Program-made: the position numbers and the translations under genes | Shown: positions 25,855 through 33,038 of the stretch, in pieces | How positions within the stretch are numbered: position 1 is the stretch's first letter | Layout of the letters: the number at the start of each line of letters is the position of its first letter | The notes under the pieces: model-generated | Databases searched by the model: none | What the model was told of the DNA's origin: nothing | Seen by the model: only the letters and a program-made list of their open reading frames with translations | Assembly: GCA_938017905.1 (NCBI GenBank) | Contig: CALIKX010000001.1 | Span: forward strand, 1-64,000 | Direction: 5' to 3' | Source of the DNA: an uncultured Thermoleophilia bacterium | GTDB taxonomy: Bacteria > Actinomycetota > Thermoleophilia > Miltoncostaeales > Miltoncostaeaceae | Length of the DNA: 64,000 nt

Positions 25855-26280
25855 ATGGCGAAGAAGGTCCTGCAGATCATCAAGCTCCACATCCCCGCGG
25901 GGGGTGCCTCGCCGGCGCCGCCGGTGGGCCCGGCGCTGGGTGCCGCGAGCATCAACATCATGGACTTCTGCAAGGCGTTCAACGCCGAGACGCAGAACCT
26001 CGGCGGGGTCATCACCCCGGTGGAGATCTCGGTGTACGAGGACCGGTCGTTCTCGTTCATCACCAAGACCCCCCCGGCGGCCGTCCTCATCAAGGAGGCC
26101 ATCAAGCTGCCCAAGGGCTCGCCGGAGTCGCACCGCACCAAGGTGGGCACCATCACGCGGGCGCAGCTGCAGCAGATTGCCGAGACGAAGATGCAGGACC
26201 TGAACGCGAATGACATCGACGCCGCTATCTCGATGATCGCGGGTACGGCCCGCTCGATGGGCGTCACGGTGGAGGGCTAG
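25855..26280 (+). CDS. rplK: 50S ribosomal protein L11
   Basis: This 141-residue protein of normal length binds the GTPase-associated region of 23S rRNA. The N-terminal domain has [20 protein letters not shown] and [10 protein letters not shown]; the C-terminal RNA-binding domain has [20 protein letters not shown]. The ATG follows GGAAGG by about 12 nt. It is followed by rplA after 3 nt, the usual L11 operon. Confidence 0.97.
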   Translation: MAKKVLQIIKLHIPAGGASPAPPVGPALGAASINIMDFCKAFNAETQNLGGVITPVEISVYEDRSFSFITKTPPAAVLIKEAIKLPKGSPESHRTKVGTITRAQLQQIAETKMQDLNANDIDAAISMIAGTARSMGVTVEG

Positions 26281-26283
26281 GAA

Positions 26284-27000
26284 ATGTCCAAGCACGGCAA
26301 GCGCTACGACGATGCCAAGGCGCAGATCGATCCCGAGGGCAACTACCGCCCGCTTGACGCCTTCCGGCTGCTGGTCAGCCAGGAGGTCGCCCGGTTCGAC
26401 ACCACGGTGGAGGCGCACTTCCGCCTGAGCGTGAACGTCCGCCATGCGGAGGAGCAGCTGCGCGGCACCATCGCGCTGCCCCACGGCACCGGCCGCGCCG
26501 TCACGGTGGCGGTGTTCGCCGAGGGCGAGAAGGCCCGGGAGGCCGAGGAGGCCGGCGCGCAGATCGTGGGCGGCGAGGACCTGGTGAAGCGGGTCGAGGA
26601 GGGCTTCACCGACTTCGACGTGGCCATCGCCACGCCCGACATGATGGGCGCCGTCGGCCGGCTCGGCCGCGTGCTCGGCCCATCGGGCAAGATGCCCAAC
26701 CCCAAGACGGGCACCGTCACGTTCGACGTGGGCAAGGCCGTCGCGGACGTCATCGGCGGCAAGGTCGAGTACCGCACCGACCGCGCCGGCATCGTGCACA
26801 TCGGCCTTGGCAAGAAGTCGTTCACGGCCGAGCAGCTCACCGAGAACTACGCGGCCATCCTGGACGAGATCCTGCGTGCGAAGCCGGCTGCGACCAAGGG
26901 CAAGTACATCACGTCGATCAGCATCGCCCAGACCATGGGCCCCGGCATCGACATCGACCCGCAGTACACCCAGAACCTGCTCGAGGAGGCCACGGCCTAG
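26284..27000 (+). CDS. rplA: 50S ribosomal protein L1
   Basis: This 238-residue protein binds the L1 stalk of 23S rRNA and in many bacteria represses its own operon. The two-domain pattern is intact, with the family signature GRLGRVLGPSGKMPNPKTGTV split over the central region and the C-terminal KGKYITSISIAQTMGPGI. The ribosome binding site lies in the end of rplK (GGAGGGCTAGG). A 182-nt leader region for rplJ follows the stop. Confidence 0.97.
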   Translation: MSKHGKRYDDAKAQIDPEGNYRPLDAFRLLVSQEVARFDTTVEAHFRLSVNVRHAEEQLRGTIALPHGTGRAVTVAVFAEGEKAREAEEAGAQIVGGEDLVKRVEEGFTDFDVAIATPDMMGAVGRLGRVLGPSGKMPNPKTGTVTFDVGKAVADVIGGKVEYRTDRAGIVHIGLGKKSFTAEQLTENYAAILDEILRAKPAATKGKYITSISIAQTMGPGIDIDPQYTQNLLEEATA

Positions 27001-27182
27001 GGGCGCGGCACCGCACGGCAGACCGACCGAAGATCACGGGGGCGGCCATCCGGTCGCCTTGAACCAGGGGGACACCCCGACCCGTGTGAGGACGGAGCCA
27101 CTGGGGGTACGCCCGGCCGCGCGCCGTGCGTCATCTCCTCCCGGCCCGCCCTCGCGCGGCTGGCAGAGGAGGAGGTGAGGAA
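27001..27182 (+). promoter_or_regulatory. rplJ-rplL leader region
   Basis: This is a 182-nt non-coding stretch between rplA and rplJ, where many bacteria carry the L10-binding autoregulatory leader. It contains a GGGGGACACCCC segment and ends with an 11-bp helix that can mask the rplJ ribosome binding site. No promoter with a good -10 is apparent, so the leader may be reached from rplK. Assignment as an L10 leader is by position. Confidence 0.5.
27131..27178 (+). promoter_or_regulatory. Helix sequestering the rplJ Shine-Dalgarno
   Basis: TCATCTCCTCC (27131-27141) pairs with GGAGGAGGTGA (27168-27178) over 11 bp with one G-U. The second arm is the rplJ ribosome binding site. The 26-nt loop is GC-rich and can fold further. 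The structure would hold translation off until an L10-L12 or ribosome event opens it. Confidence 0.55.
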
Positions 27183-27890
27183 CTGAACAGGGAGCAGAAG
27201 GCAGAGGCCATCGCGGCGATCGCGGAGCGCCTCTCCACCACCGACACCGTCATCGCGACGGCGTTCCATGGCCTGAGCGTCCGCGAGGTCGAGGACCTCC
27301 GGGGTGCGCTCCGCGAGGCCGACGCCCATTTCCAGGTCGTCAAGAACACCCTGGCGCGTCGTGCATGCGATGAGACCGGTCGCGAGGCCCTGCTCGAGTA
27401 CCTCGAGGGGCAGACCGCCCTGGTCTGGGCGAATGGCGACCCGGCCATGATCGCGAAGGCGCTGAACAGCTTCGCGAAGTCCACGGAGGACCGGCTGAGC
27501 ATGAAGGGCGGCATCCTCGATGGCGCCCCCATCTCGGCCGGCGAGCTCAAGCAGCTCGCCGCCCTCCCGCCCCGCGACGAGCTGCTCGCCCGCCTGGTCG
27601 GCGGCGTGGCCAGCCCGCTGCAGGGCACCGCCAACGCGCTGAACAGCCTCATCTCCGGCATGGCCCGTGCCCTGGGTGCGTACCACGCCCAGCGCGCGGC
27701 CGAGCCCGGCGCAGCCACGGAGGCCCCGGCCGCCGAGCCGGCACCGGAGGCCGAGGCCACCACCGATGACACCGCCGAGGCGGCGCCCGAGGCGCCCGCT
27801 GAGGACACCCCGGAGGCCGTGCAGGAGCCGGCAGCCGACGACAACGCGGACGCCGAGCCGGCTGCCGACGACACCACGGAAGGAGACTGA
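27183..27890 (+). CDS. rplJ: 50S ribosomal protein L10
   Basis: This 235-residue protein anchors L7/L12 dimers to the ribosome stalk. The conserved start [16 protein letters not shown] places the first codon at a CTG (27183), 7 nt after GGAGG. No ATG, GTG or TTG is in frame before it except a GTG at 27126 that would encode the leader helix. The core has [18 protein letters not shown] and [10 protein letters not shown]. The C-terminal ~65 residues are an Ala/Glu/Asp/Pro-rich acidic tail beyond the normal length. rplL follows after 2 nt. Confidence 0.9.
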   Translation: MNREQKAEAIAAIAERLSTTDTVIATAFHGLSVREVEDLRGALREADAHFQVVKNTLARRACDETGREALLEYLEGQTALVWANGDPAMIAKALNSFAKSTEDRLSMKGGILDGAPISAGELKQLAALPPRDELLARLVGGVASPLQGTANALNSLISGMARALGAYHAQRAAEPGAATEAPAAEPAPEAEATTDDTAEAAPEAPAEDTPEAVQEPAADDNADAEPAADDTTEGD

Positions 27891-27892
27891 CG

Positions 27893-28279
27893 ATGGCGAT
27901 GACCACCGAGGAGTGGATCGAGGAGCTCAAGGGCATCTCCGTGCTCGAACTGAGCGAGCGCATCTCGGCGCTGGAGGAGGCCTTCGGCGTGAGCGCGGCG
28001 GCCGCCCCGGTCGCGGTTGCTGCGGCCCCGGCCGCAGGCGGGGGCGATGGCGGCGGCGACGCCGAGCAGGACTCGTTCACCGTCACGCTCGACGCGGCCG
28101 GCGACAAGAAGATCCAGGTGATCAAGGTCGTCCGCGCCGTCACCGGCCTTGGCCTCAAGGAGGCCAAGGACCTCGTCGATGGCGCCCCCGGCACCATCAA
28201 GGAGGGCGTGGCCAAGGAGGAGGCCGAGCAGATCAAGTCGCAGGTCGAGGAGGCCGGCGGGTCCGTCTCGCTCTCGTAG
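27893..28279 (+). CDS. rplL: 50S ribosomal protein L7/L12
   Basis: This 128-residue stalk protein recruits translational GTPases. It has an N-terminal dimerisation domain ([20 protein letters not shown]), an Ala/Gly hinge and the C-terminal domain ([20 protein letters not shown]). The ATG follows GGAAGGAGA by 6 nt. A strong intrinsic terminator lies 26 bp past the stop, so the rplJL transcript is separated from the next genes and from rpoB. Confidence 0.97.
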   Translation: MAMTTEEWIEELKGISVLELSERISALEEAFGVSAAAAPVAVAAAPAAGGGDGGGDAEQDSFTVTLDAAGDKKIQVIKVVRAVTGLGLKEAKDLVDGAPGTIKEGVAKEEAEQIKSQVEEAGGSVSLS

Positions 28280-28305
28280 CGACGACCTCATCCTGATGTG
28301 CCCGA

Positions 28306-28336
28306 CGGCCCGGGTGGCAATGCGCCACCCGGGCCG
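28306..28336 (+). terminator. Intrinsic terminator after rplL
   Basis: A perfect 13-bp stem (CGGCCCGGGTGGC with GCCACCCGGGCCG), loop AATGC, is followed by TTTGCTT. It should uncouple rplJL from the subtilase genes. Confidence 0.8.
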
Positions 28337-28355
28337 TTTGCTTACCTGCATCTCC

Positions 28356-29801
28356 ATGCCAGGCCTCCTCGCGCGCATGGCGGGGGCCGCGCTGGTCGCG
28401 GCTGCCTCCTCATCCCCCGCCCTCGGCGTCGTGTCGCAGGGTGTCTTCCGCATGGGCGCGGACGCGTCGTGGGCACGCGGCATCACGGGCGCGGCCACGC
28501 AGGTCGCGGTGCTGGACCAGGGCTTCGGTGGCCTGGCCGAGTCCATCGCCGCCGGCGAGTTGCCGCCGCTTTCATCAATGGAGACCCGCTCGTTCGACCC
28601 GGTCCACGGTCTGGAGGGGCGCGACAACCTCGGCGGGCGCACCCAGCACGGCACGAGGATGGCCGAGATCGTCCACGACGTCGCCCCGGGCGCGCGCCTG
28701 GTGCTGGTGAACTACGACGACATCGGCGGCTTCGTCCGTGCGGTCGAGTGGATCGCGGCCAGCGGCATCCCGGTGGTCAGCCATTCGAACAGCCTCCTCG
28801 GGGGGCCGTTCGACGGCAGCGGCGTGCTTGCCCAGGCCGTCAATGGCGCAGCGGCCCGCGGGGTGCTGTGGGTCAACTCATCAGGCAACTTCGGCGAGCG
28901 GCACTGGCGGGGCGTGCCCGGGCCCGCGGGTACCGAGATCCCCATCAGCCCGCGGCCGGGCGAGACGATGGCGTTCGGGCTGGGCTGGAGCGGCGCCGGC
29001 GCCGAGGCGGTCCTGCTGGTCCAGCGCCTGCGGGGCGACGGGTCGTGGGCCGAGGTGGCCCGCAGCGACCGCACCCGTCGCACGCCACCCGTGGCGGTGG
29101 ACGGAGGCGCGTGGCGCCTGGTGGTGATGCGCACCGCGGGTGCCGAGGTCCCGGTGGACGTGTTCTCGCGCACCGTCGGCTTCGGGGCGGCCGCCACCGC
29201 GGATGGCAGCGTGGCCACCCCCGGTGACGCCCTGGGCTCGCTCTCGGTGGGCGCGGTGAGCTGGCGCGGCACGGCGCCCGAGCGGTACTCGTCGCGCGGC
29301 CCCACCCAGGATGGTCGCTCCAAGCCCGACCTGGTGGGGCCCACGTACGTCACGTCCAATCGGCTCTTCCCGGGTACCGCGGGCACCTCCGCATCCACGG
29401 CGCACGTGGCGGGCGCGGCGGCGCTCATCCGCGACGAGCGGATCGCCACCGGGGCGCGCAGCGACGTGTGGGCCCTGCGCGCGGAGATCCTGCGGCGGGC
29501 GAAGCGGCTGGGCGACCGCGCGGCGACGGGCGCAGGGATGGCGCGCGTGGACGTGGTGCGCCCCCGCGTGCGGCTGGTCGTGCCCTCCGGGCGGCGCCCC
29601 GTGGTGAGGGTGCGGGCCACCGATGCCGGCACCATGGCGGCGGTGGAGCTGCGGCTGAATGGCCGTGTGATGCGCACGCGTCCCGGCCCCGTACTCGCGC
29701 AGCGCATCTGGTTGCGCGACGGGCGCAACCGCATCGAGGTGCGTGCCCGCGACCTCGCCGGCAACGAGGCAGTCGTGCGTCGCACGGTGACCCGCCGATG
29801 A
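28356..29801 (+). CDS. Secreted subtilisin-like serine peptidase (S8), first copy
   Basis: This 481-residue protein has a signal peptide (MAGAALVAAASSSPALG). The S8 triad fits D54 (VAVLDQGFGG), H98 (RTQHGTRMAEI) and S345 (GTSASTAHVAG), with N in VNSSGNFGERHW as the oxyanion residue. The Pro normally found after GTSxA is missing. The C-terminal ~80 residues form an Ig-like beta domain. The following gene overlaps by ATGA and encodes a paralogue, so both are cotranslated. The start is the first ATG giving a signal peptide; no clear promoter is seen. It has no link to the ribosomal genes around it. Confidence 0.85.
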   Translation: MPGLLARMAGAALVAAASSSPALGVVSQGVFRMGADASWARGITGAATQVAVLDQGFGGLAESIAAGELPPLSSMETRSFDPVHGLEGRDNLGGRTQHGTRMAEIVHDVAPGARLVLVNYDDIGGFVRAVEWIAASGIPVVSHSNSLLGGPFDGSGVLAQAVNGAAARGVLWVNSSGNFGERHWRGVPGPAGTEIPISPRPGETMAFGLGWSGAGAEAVLLVQRLRGDGSWAEVARSDRTRRTPPVAVDGGAWRLVVMRTAGAEVPVDVFSRTVGFGAAATADGSVATPGDALGSLSVGAVSWRGTAPERYSSRGPTQDGRSKPDLVGPTYVTSNRLFPGTAGTSASTAHVAGAAALIRDERIATGARSDVWALRAEILRRAKRLGDRAATGAGMARVDVVRPRVRLVVPSGRRPVVRVRATDAGTMAAVELRLNGRVMRTRPGPVLAQRIWLRDGRNRIEVRARDLAGNEAVVRRTVTRR

Positions 29802-31930
29802 TCGTCCGCGTCGCAGGACTGTCCGTTTCCCTGGCGCTGGCCGGCATCGTGCCGGCCCAGGGCGCGGCCGGCACGGGCCCCGTGAGCGTCATCGCCTCGC
29901 GGGGTCACGGCGACGGCGTAGCCGCGGCCCTGCGCGCGGCGGCTCTGCCGGTCGTGCGACGGAGTGGCGCGATGATGCAGGTGAACGCACCGGCGGCGCG
30001 CATTGCCGCCATCCGTCGTCTGCCCGGGGTGGCAGCGGCCTATCCGGCGCCCGGGGGAGTCCCCGCCACGGATCCTGAGGAGGATCCCGGCGCGAAGGTC
30101 ACGCCCGTGGCGGGCCCCGTGATGAGCGAGGGCCTCGAGCGCATCGGCGCCGATGCGCTCCAGTCGCTCGCCCGCGACGGGCGCGGGGTGACCATCGCCG
30201 TGCTCGACCTGGGGTTCGGGCCCATCTCGCGCATCGTGGGGCTGCAGCGCCGGAAGGAGCTTCCGCCTTCGTCGCGGCTCGAGACGGCCAGCTTCGATCC
30301 GGCGTGGGGCTTCGCCGGCCGGAATGCCTACGGCAACCCCACCAACCACGGCGAGCTCGTGGCGCAGACGGTGTACGACTTCGCGCCCGCCGCCCGCTAC
30401 CTGTTCGTCAACTACCACACCGAGCAGGACTTCGAGGCCGCCGTGGACTGGCTCATCGCGCGCCGCCCCGACGTGGTGGTCCACAGCAACAGCTTCCTCG
30501 AGGGGCCGTTCGACGGCACCGGCGCGGCTGCCCAGGCCGTCGATCGCGCCGCGGCCGCCGGAATCGCGTGGGTCAACTCTGCGGGTAACTACGCCGAGCG
30601 CCACTGGGAGGGCACGTGGGCGGACGGCGATGGGGACGAGGTGCTCGACTGGCCGCGCGCGCCGGGCTGGTCGTTCGCCGTCGCTCCCGGGAAGCCGATC
30701 ACGTTCGCCCTCTCGTGGGACCAGCCCGAGGGCGCCGAGGTGACCGACCTGGACCTCGTGCTGGAGAAGCTGACGCCGGGCGGATGGGCCGCGGTGGCCA
30801 CCTCTCGCGACTCCCAGTTGGCGGGCGCTCCCCCGGCGGAGCGCCTCACCGGCATCCCGTCGGGTGATGGCGGCGAGTTCCGGGTGCGCGTGGCGCTGGC
30901 CGGGGGTCCGCCGCCACCGGGCACGCTCACCATGTTCTCGCGTGAGATCCCCATGGACGCCATCGGCGATCCCGGGCCGGGCAGCATTCCCACGCCGGGC
31001 GACGCCGATGGGGCCATCGCCGTGGGCGCCGTCGAGTGGAAGAGCAACGCCATCAAGGCGTACTCATCGCGCGGGCCCACCGACGACGGACGCCTCAAGC
31101 CTGACCTCACGGCGCCCACGAACACGCGGGTGCAGACGCCCACCGGGCCGCGGTCGGTCGGGGGCACGTCGAACGCCGCCCCGAACGCCGCGGGGGCCAT
31201 CGCGCTGCTCATCGCGGCCCGCCGCCGGGCCGGCGCGCCGCTCGAGCTCACGGCCCTCGGCGACCTGCTCGCCACGCAGGCCCTGGACCTCGGGCTGCCG
31301 GGACCCGATGACGTCTTCGGCGCCGGACGCGTGCGCGTGGATGTGGACCCGCCCGAGATCCGCATGACCGCGCGCCCGCGCCGGTCGGAGGCGAGGTTGC
31401 CCGTGCGCGTGGGCGCGGAGATCGGCGACGCCTCGCGCGTGGTGGGCTGGAGCGTGGCGGTCGACGGCCGTACCGTTGCGCGCCGGTGGGGCGAGGTGGG
31501 GCGTTCCGTCGCGCTCGGATCGCGCTGGCTTCCGGACGGCCTGCACGAGGTGGTGGTGACGGCCCGCGACTGGCCCGGGAACGTCTCGACGCGGCGCATG
31601 GACGTGTTCGTCGATTCCCGGCCGCCGCGCCTTGCGTCGCTGCGCCTCACGCGGCCATCGGCGGCACGGACGGGCGCCCGCGCTGCCGCGTCGCGCGCGG
31701 CACGCCTGGCCCTCGTGGCGCGTGACGCCAGCCCGGCACGGCTGGTGATCACCCTGCGCGCCCCGGACGGCCGGGAGATCCGCCGCGTGGTGCGCTTCCG
31801 CGGCACCGTGCGCCGGGACCTCGCGCTCGGGTCACTCCCGGCGGGTCGGTACGAGGCGACGATCGCCGCCTCGGATGCCGCCGGGCATGCGCGCACGCTC
31901 ACGCGGGTACTCCGCCTGCGCGCCCGTTGA
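29798..31930 (+). CDS. Secreted subtilisin-like serine peptidase (S8), second copy
   Basis: This 710-residue protein is a larger paralogue of the preceding gene. A signal peptide (VAGLSVSLALAGIVPAQG) is followed by a ~90-residue region resembling a propeptide (QVNAPAARIAAIRRLPGVAA). The triad fits D137 (IAVLDLGFGP), H184 (TNHGELVAQTV) and S458 (GGTSNAAPNAAG), with N264 as oxyanion residue. Two Ig-like beta domains follow from about residue 505 (VDVDPPEIRMT and VDSRPPRLASL). The core shares EGPFDGTG, SAGNYAERHW and YSSRGPTDDGRLKPDL with the first copy. The ATG overlaps its stop (ATGA). Its target is unknown. Confidence 0.87.
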   Translation: MIVRVAGLSVSLALAGIVPAQGAAGTGPVSVIASRGHGDGVAAALRAAALPVVRRSGAMMQVNAPAARIAAIRRLPGVAAAYPAPGGVPATDPEEDPGAKVTPVAGPVMSEGLERIGADALQSLARDGRGVTIAVLDLGFGPISRIVGLQRRKELPPSSRLETASFDPAWGFAGRNAYGNPTNHGELVAQTVYDFAPAARYLFVNYHTEQDFEAAVDWLIARRPDVVVHSNSFLEGPFDGTGAAAQAVDRAAAAGIAWVNSAGNYAERHWEGTWADGDGDEVLDWPRAPGWSFAVAPGKPITFALSWDQPEGAEVTDLDLVLEKLTPGGWAAVATSRDSQLAGAPPAERLTGIPSGDGGEFRVRVALAGGPPPPGTLTMFSREIPMDAIGDPGPGSIPTPGDADGAIAVGAVEWKSNAIKAYSSRGPTDDGRLKPDLTAPTNTRVQTPTGPRSVGGTSNAAPNAAGAIALLIAARRRAGAPLELTALGDLLATQALDLGLPGPDDVFGAGRVRVDVDPPEIRMTARPRRSEARLPVRVGAEIGDASRVVGWSVAVDGRTVARRWGEVGRSVALGSRWLPDGLHEVVVTARDWPGNVSTRRMDVFVDSRPPRLASLRLTRPSAARTGARAAASRAARLALVARDASPARLVITLRAPDGREIRRVVRFRGTVRRDLALGSLPAGRYEATIAASDAAGHARTLTRVLRLRAR

Positions 31931-32025
31931 CCGACCGAACATCGGGCGCCCGCGCGCGCGATTTCGCACAATCCCGGTGCACGCGCGCCAGCGCCCCATT
32001 CATCCTTCCCCAACAGAGGTACGCA

Positions 32026-32250
32026 ATGCCGCTCGATCGCGAAACCAAGAGCAAGCTGAGGGACCGGGTGTCCCTCGCCAACAAGTCCAACGTCGAGGAG
32101 GTCGTCGCCGAGGTCGAGGCCGCCCGCGCGGGCCTCGCGCCCGACGACAAGGACTACGACCGCCTCGGCGGTTGGCTGGAGGACCTCTCCCACATCGCCG
32201 GTGGCAAGGTCATTGGCCGCACGGGTGACCCGGGCGGGCTCCAGGGCTGA
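32026..32250 (+). CDS. Small helical hypothetical protein, 74 aa
   Basis: The protein begins MPLDRETKSKLRDRVSLANKS and is a charged helix-rich protein (VEEVVAEVEAARAGLAP) with a Gly-rich end. It is not recognised. AGAGG lies 7 nt before the ATG. It is followed by a strong bidirectional terminator, so it is a short transcript unit or the end of the subtilase operon (95-bp gap). Codon choice matches its neighbours. Confidence 0.6.
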   Translation: MPLDRETKSKLRDRVSLANKSNVEEVVAEVEAARAGLAPDDKDYDRLGGWLEDLSHIAGGKVIGRTGDPGGLQG

Positions 32251-32257
32251 TTCCGGT

Positions 32258-32294
32258 GAGATCCCCGGCCGACCCCGCGCCGGCCGGGGATCTC
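32258..32294. terminator. Bidirectional terminator between convergent small genes
   Basis: A perfect 14-bp stem (GAGATCCCCGGCCG with CGGCCGGGGATCTC) has a 9-nt loop and a TTC tail. It separates the 74-aa gene from the convergent 166-aa gene. Confidence 0.7.
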
Positions 32295-32295
32295 T

Positions 32296-32796
32296 TCAGC
32301 GCTTCGTGCGCGTGGCCCGCACCGACAGCAGCCGCTGCAGTCGCCGGGTCTCCGCCAGGGCGTTGACCTGGCGCCTATCCGCGGCGCTCCAGTGCCCGCG
32401 CCGCAGGCGCTCCTCGCGCCCCTCGCGGGCCTCCACCCAGCGCTCGTAGCTCTGGATCAACTGGTTGACCGAGTCGGCTAGGGCGATGCCGGCAGCCGTC
32501 GGCCGGAACGGGCCGCCATCGAGCGCGATCCCGTCGCCCGCCACCCATGAGAGTTCGCCCGTGCCGTCATCGGCCACCACGCGGAGCGCGTCCGGCCCCA
32601 CCCGCACCTGCGTGCCGTGCCACTCGCGCTTGAGCACCCCGGGCTCGACTGCGGGGCGGAACCCGAAGGCGCGGAGGCGACGCCGCTCCTGCGGGGATGA
32701 CCACACCTGATGGGTGGCGTCGAGGAGCGGCACGAGGCGCTCGAGGATGGCCTCGCCCGCGGCTGCGGCGTCGGTGCCCTGGGGTTCGCGTTCCAC
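32296..32796 (-). CDS. Hypothetical protein, 166 aa
   Basis: This protein is not recognised. It is a mixed alpha/beta protein: helices in residues 10-50 ([16 protein letters not shown]), a beta-rich middle ([20 protein letters not shown]) and a C-terminal Arg/Glu-rich helix ([19 protein letters not shown]). The GTG at 32796 has a CATACT box 6 nt upstream, a possible leaderless start. It converges on the 74-aa gene and is divergent from rpoB with a 242-bp gap. Confidence 0.55.
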   Translation of the reverse strand: MEREPQGTDAAAAGEAILERLVPLLDATHQVWSSPQERRRLRAFGFRPAVEPGVLKREWHGTQVRVGPDALRVVADDGTGELSWVAGDGIALDGGPFRPTAAGIALADSVNQLIQSYERWVEAREGREERLRRGHWSAADRRQVNALAETRRLQRLLSVRATRTKR

Positions 32797-32802
32797 CCGG
32801 TG

Positions 32803-32808
32803 AGTATG
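32803..32808 (-). promoter_or_regulatory. Possible leaderless -10 box (CATACT)
   Basis: CATACT lies 6 nt before the GTG at 32796. The first base deviates from the TANNNT consensus. Confidence 0.35.
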
Positions 32809-32859
32809 GCGACCGTCGCGGCGGAGCGCCACGGCATGGGCATGGCCGGTCCGATGGTG

Positions 32860-32865
32860 TAAGAT
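32860..32865 (+). promoter_or_regulatory. Candidate -10 box of rpoBC
   Basis: TAAGAT (preceded by TGG and TG) lies ~175 nt before rpoB and after the rplJL terminator, so rpoBC probably has its own promoter. The ~167-nt leader between has no clear structure that I can name. Confidence 0.5.
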
Positions 32866-33038
32866 CGCCGTTCCGCCGTTGCCGCCCCTCGCGCCTATCG
32901 CCCGGCGCGGCGGCATTCGGTGGACGCGTACGACGTGCCCGCACCGCTGCCCGCCCACATATTCCGCGTCTTCGCGCCCACGGCGCCTGCCGCCGCATGC
33001 CCGTTCACCACCGAGCTCACGTCAGGAGGCTCTGCGAC

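Noticed and set aside
27126-27182. GTG at 27126 as the rplJ start
   Set aside because: It would translate the sequestering helix into an Arg/Pro-rich stretch not seen in L10, and no ribosome binding site precedes it.
28712-30604. Minus-strand open frame of 630 codons across the subtilases
   Set aside because: It is antisense to two S8 genes with intact catalytic motifs and has no domain pattern of its own.
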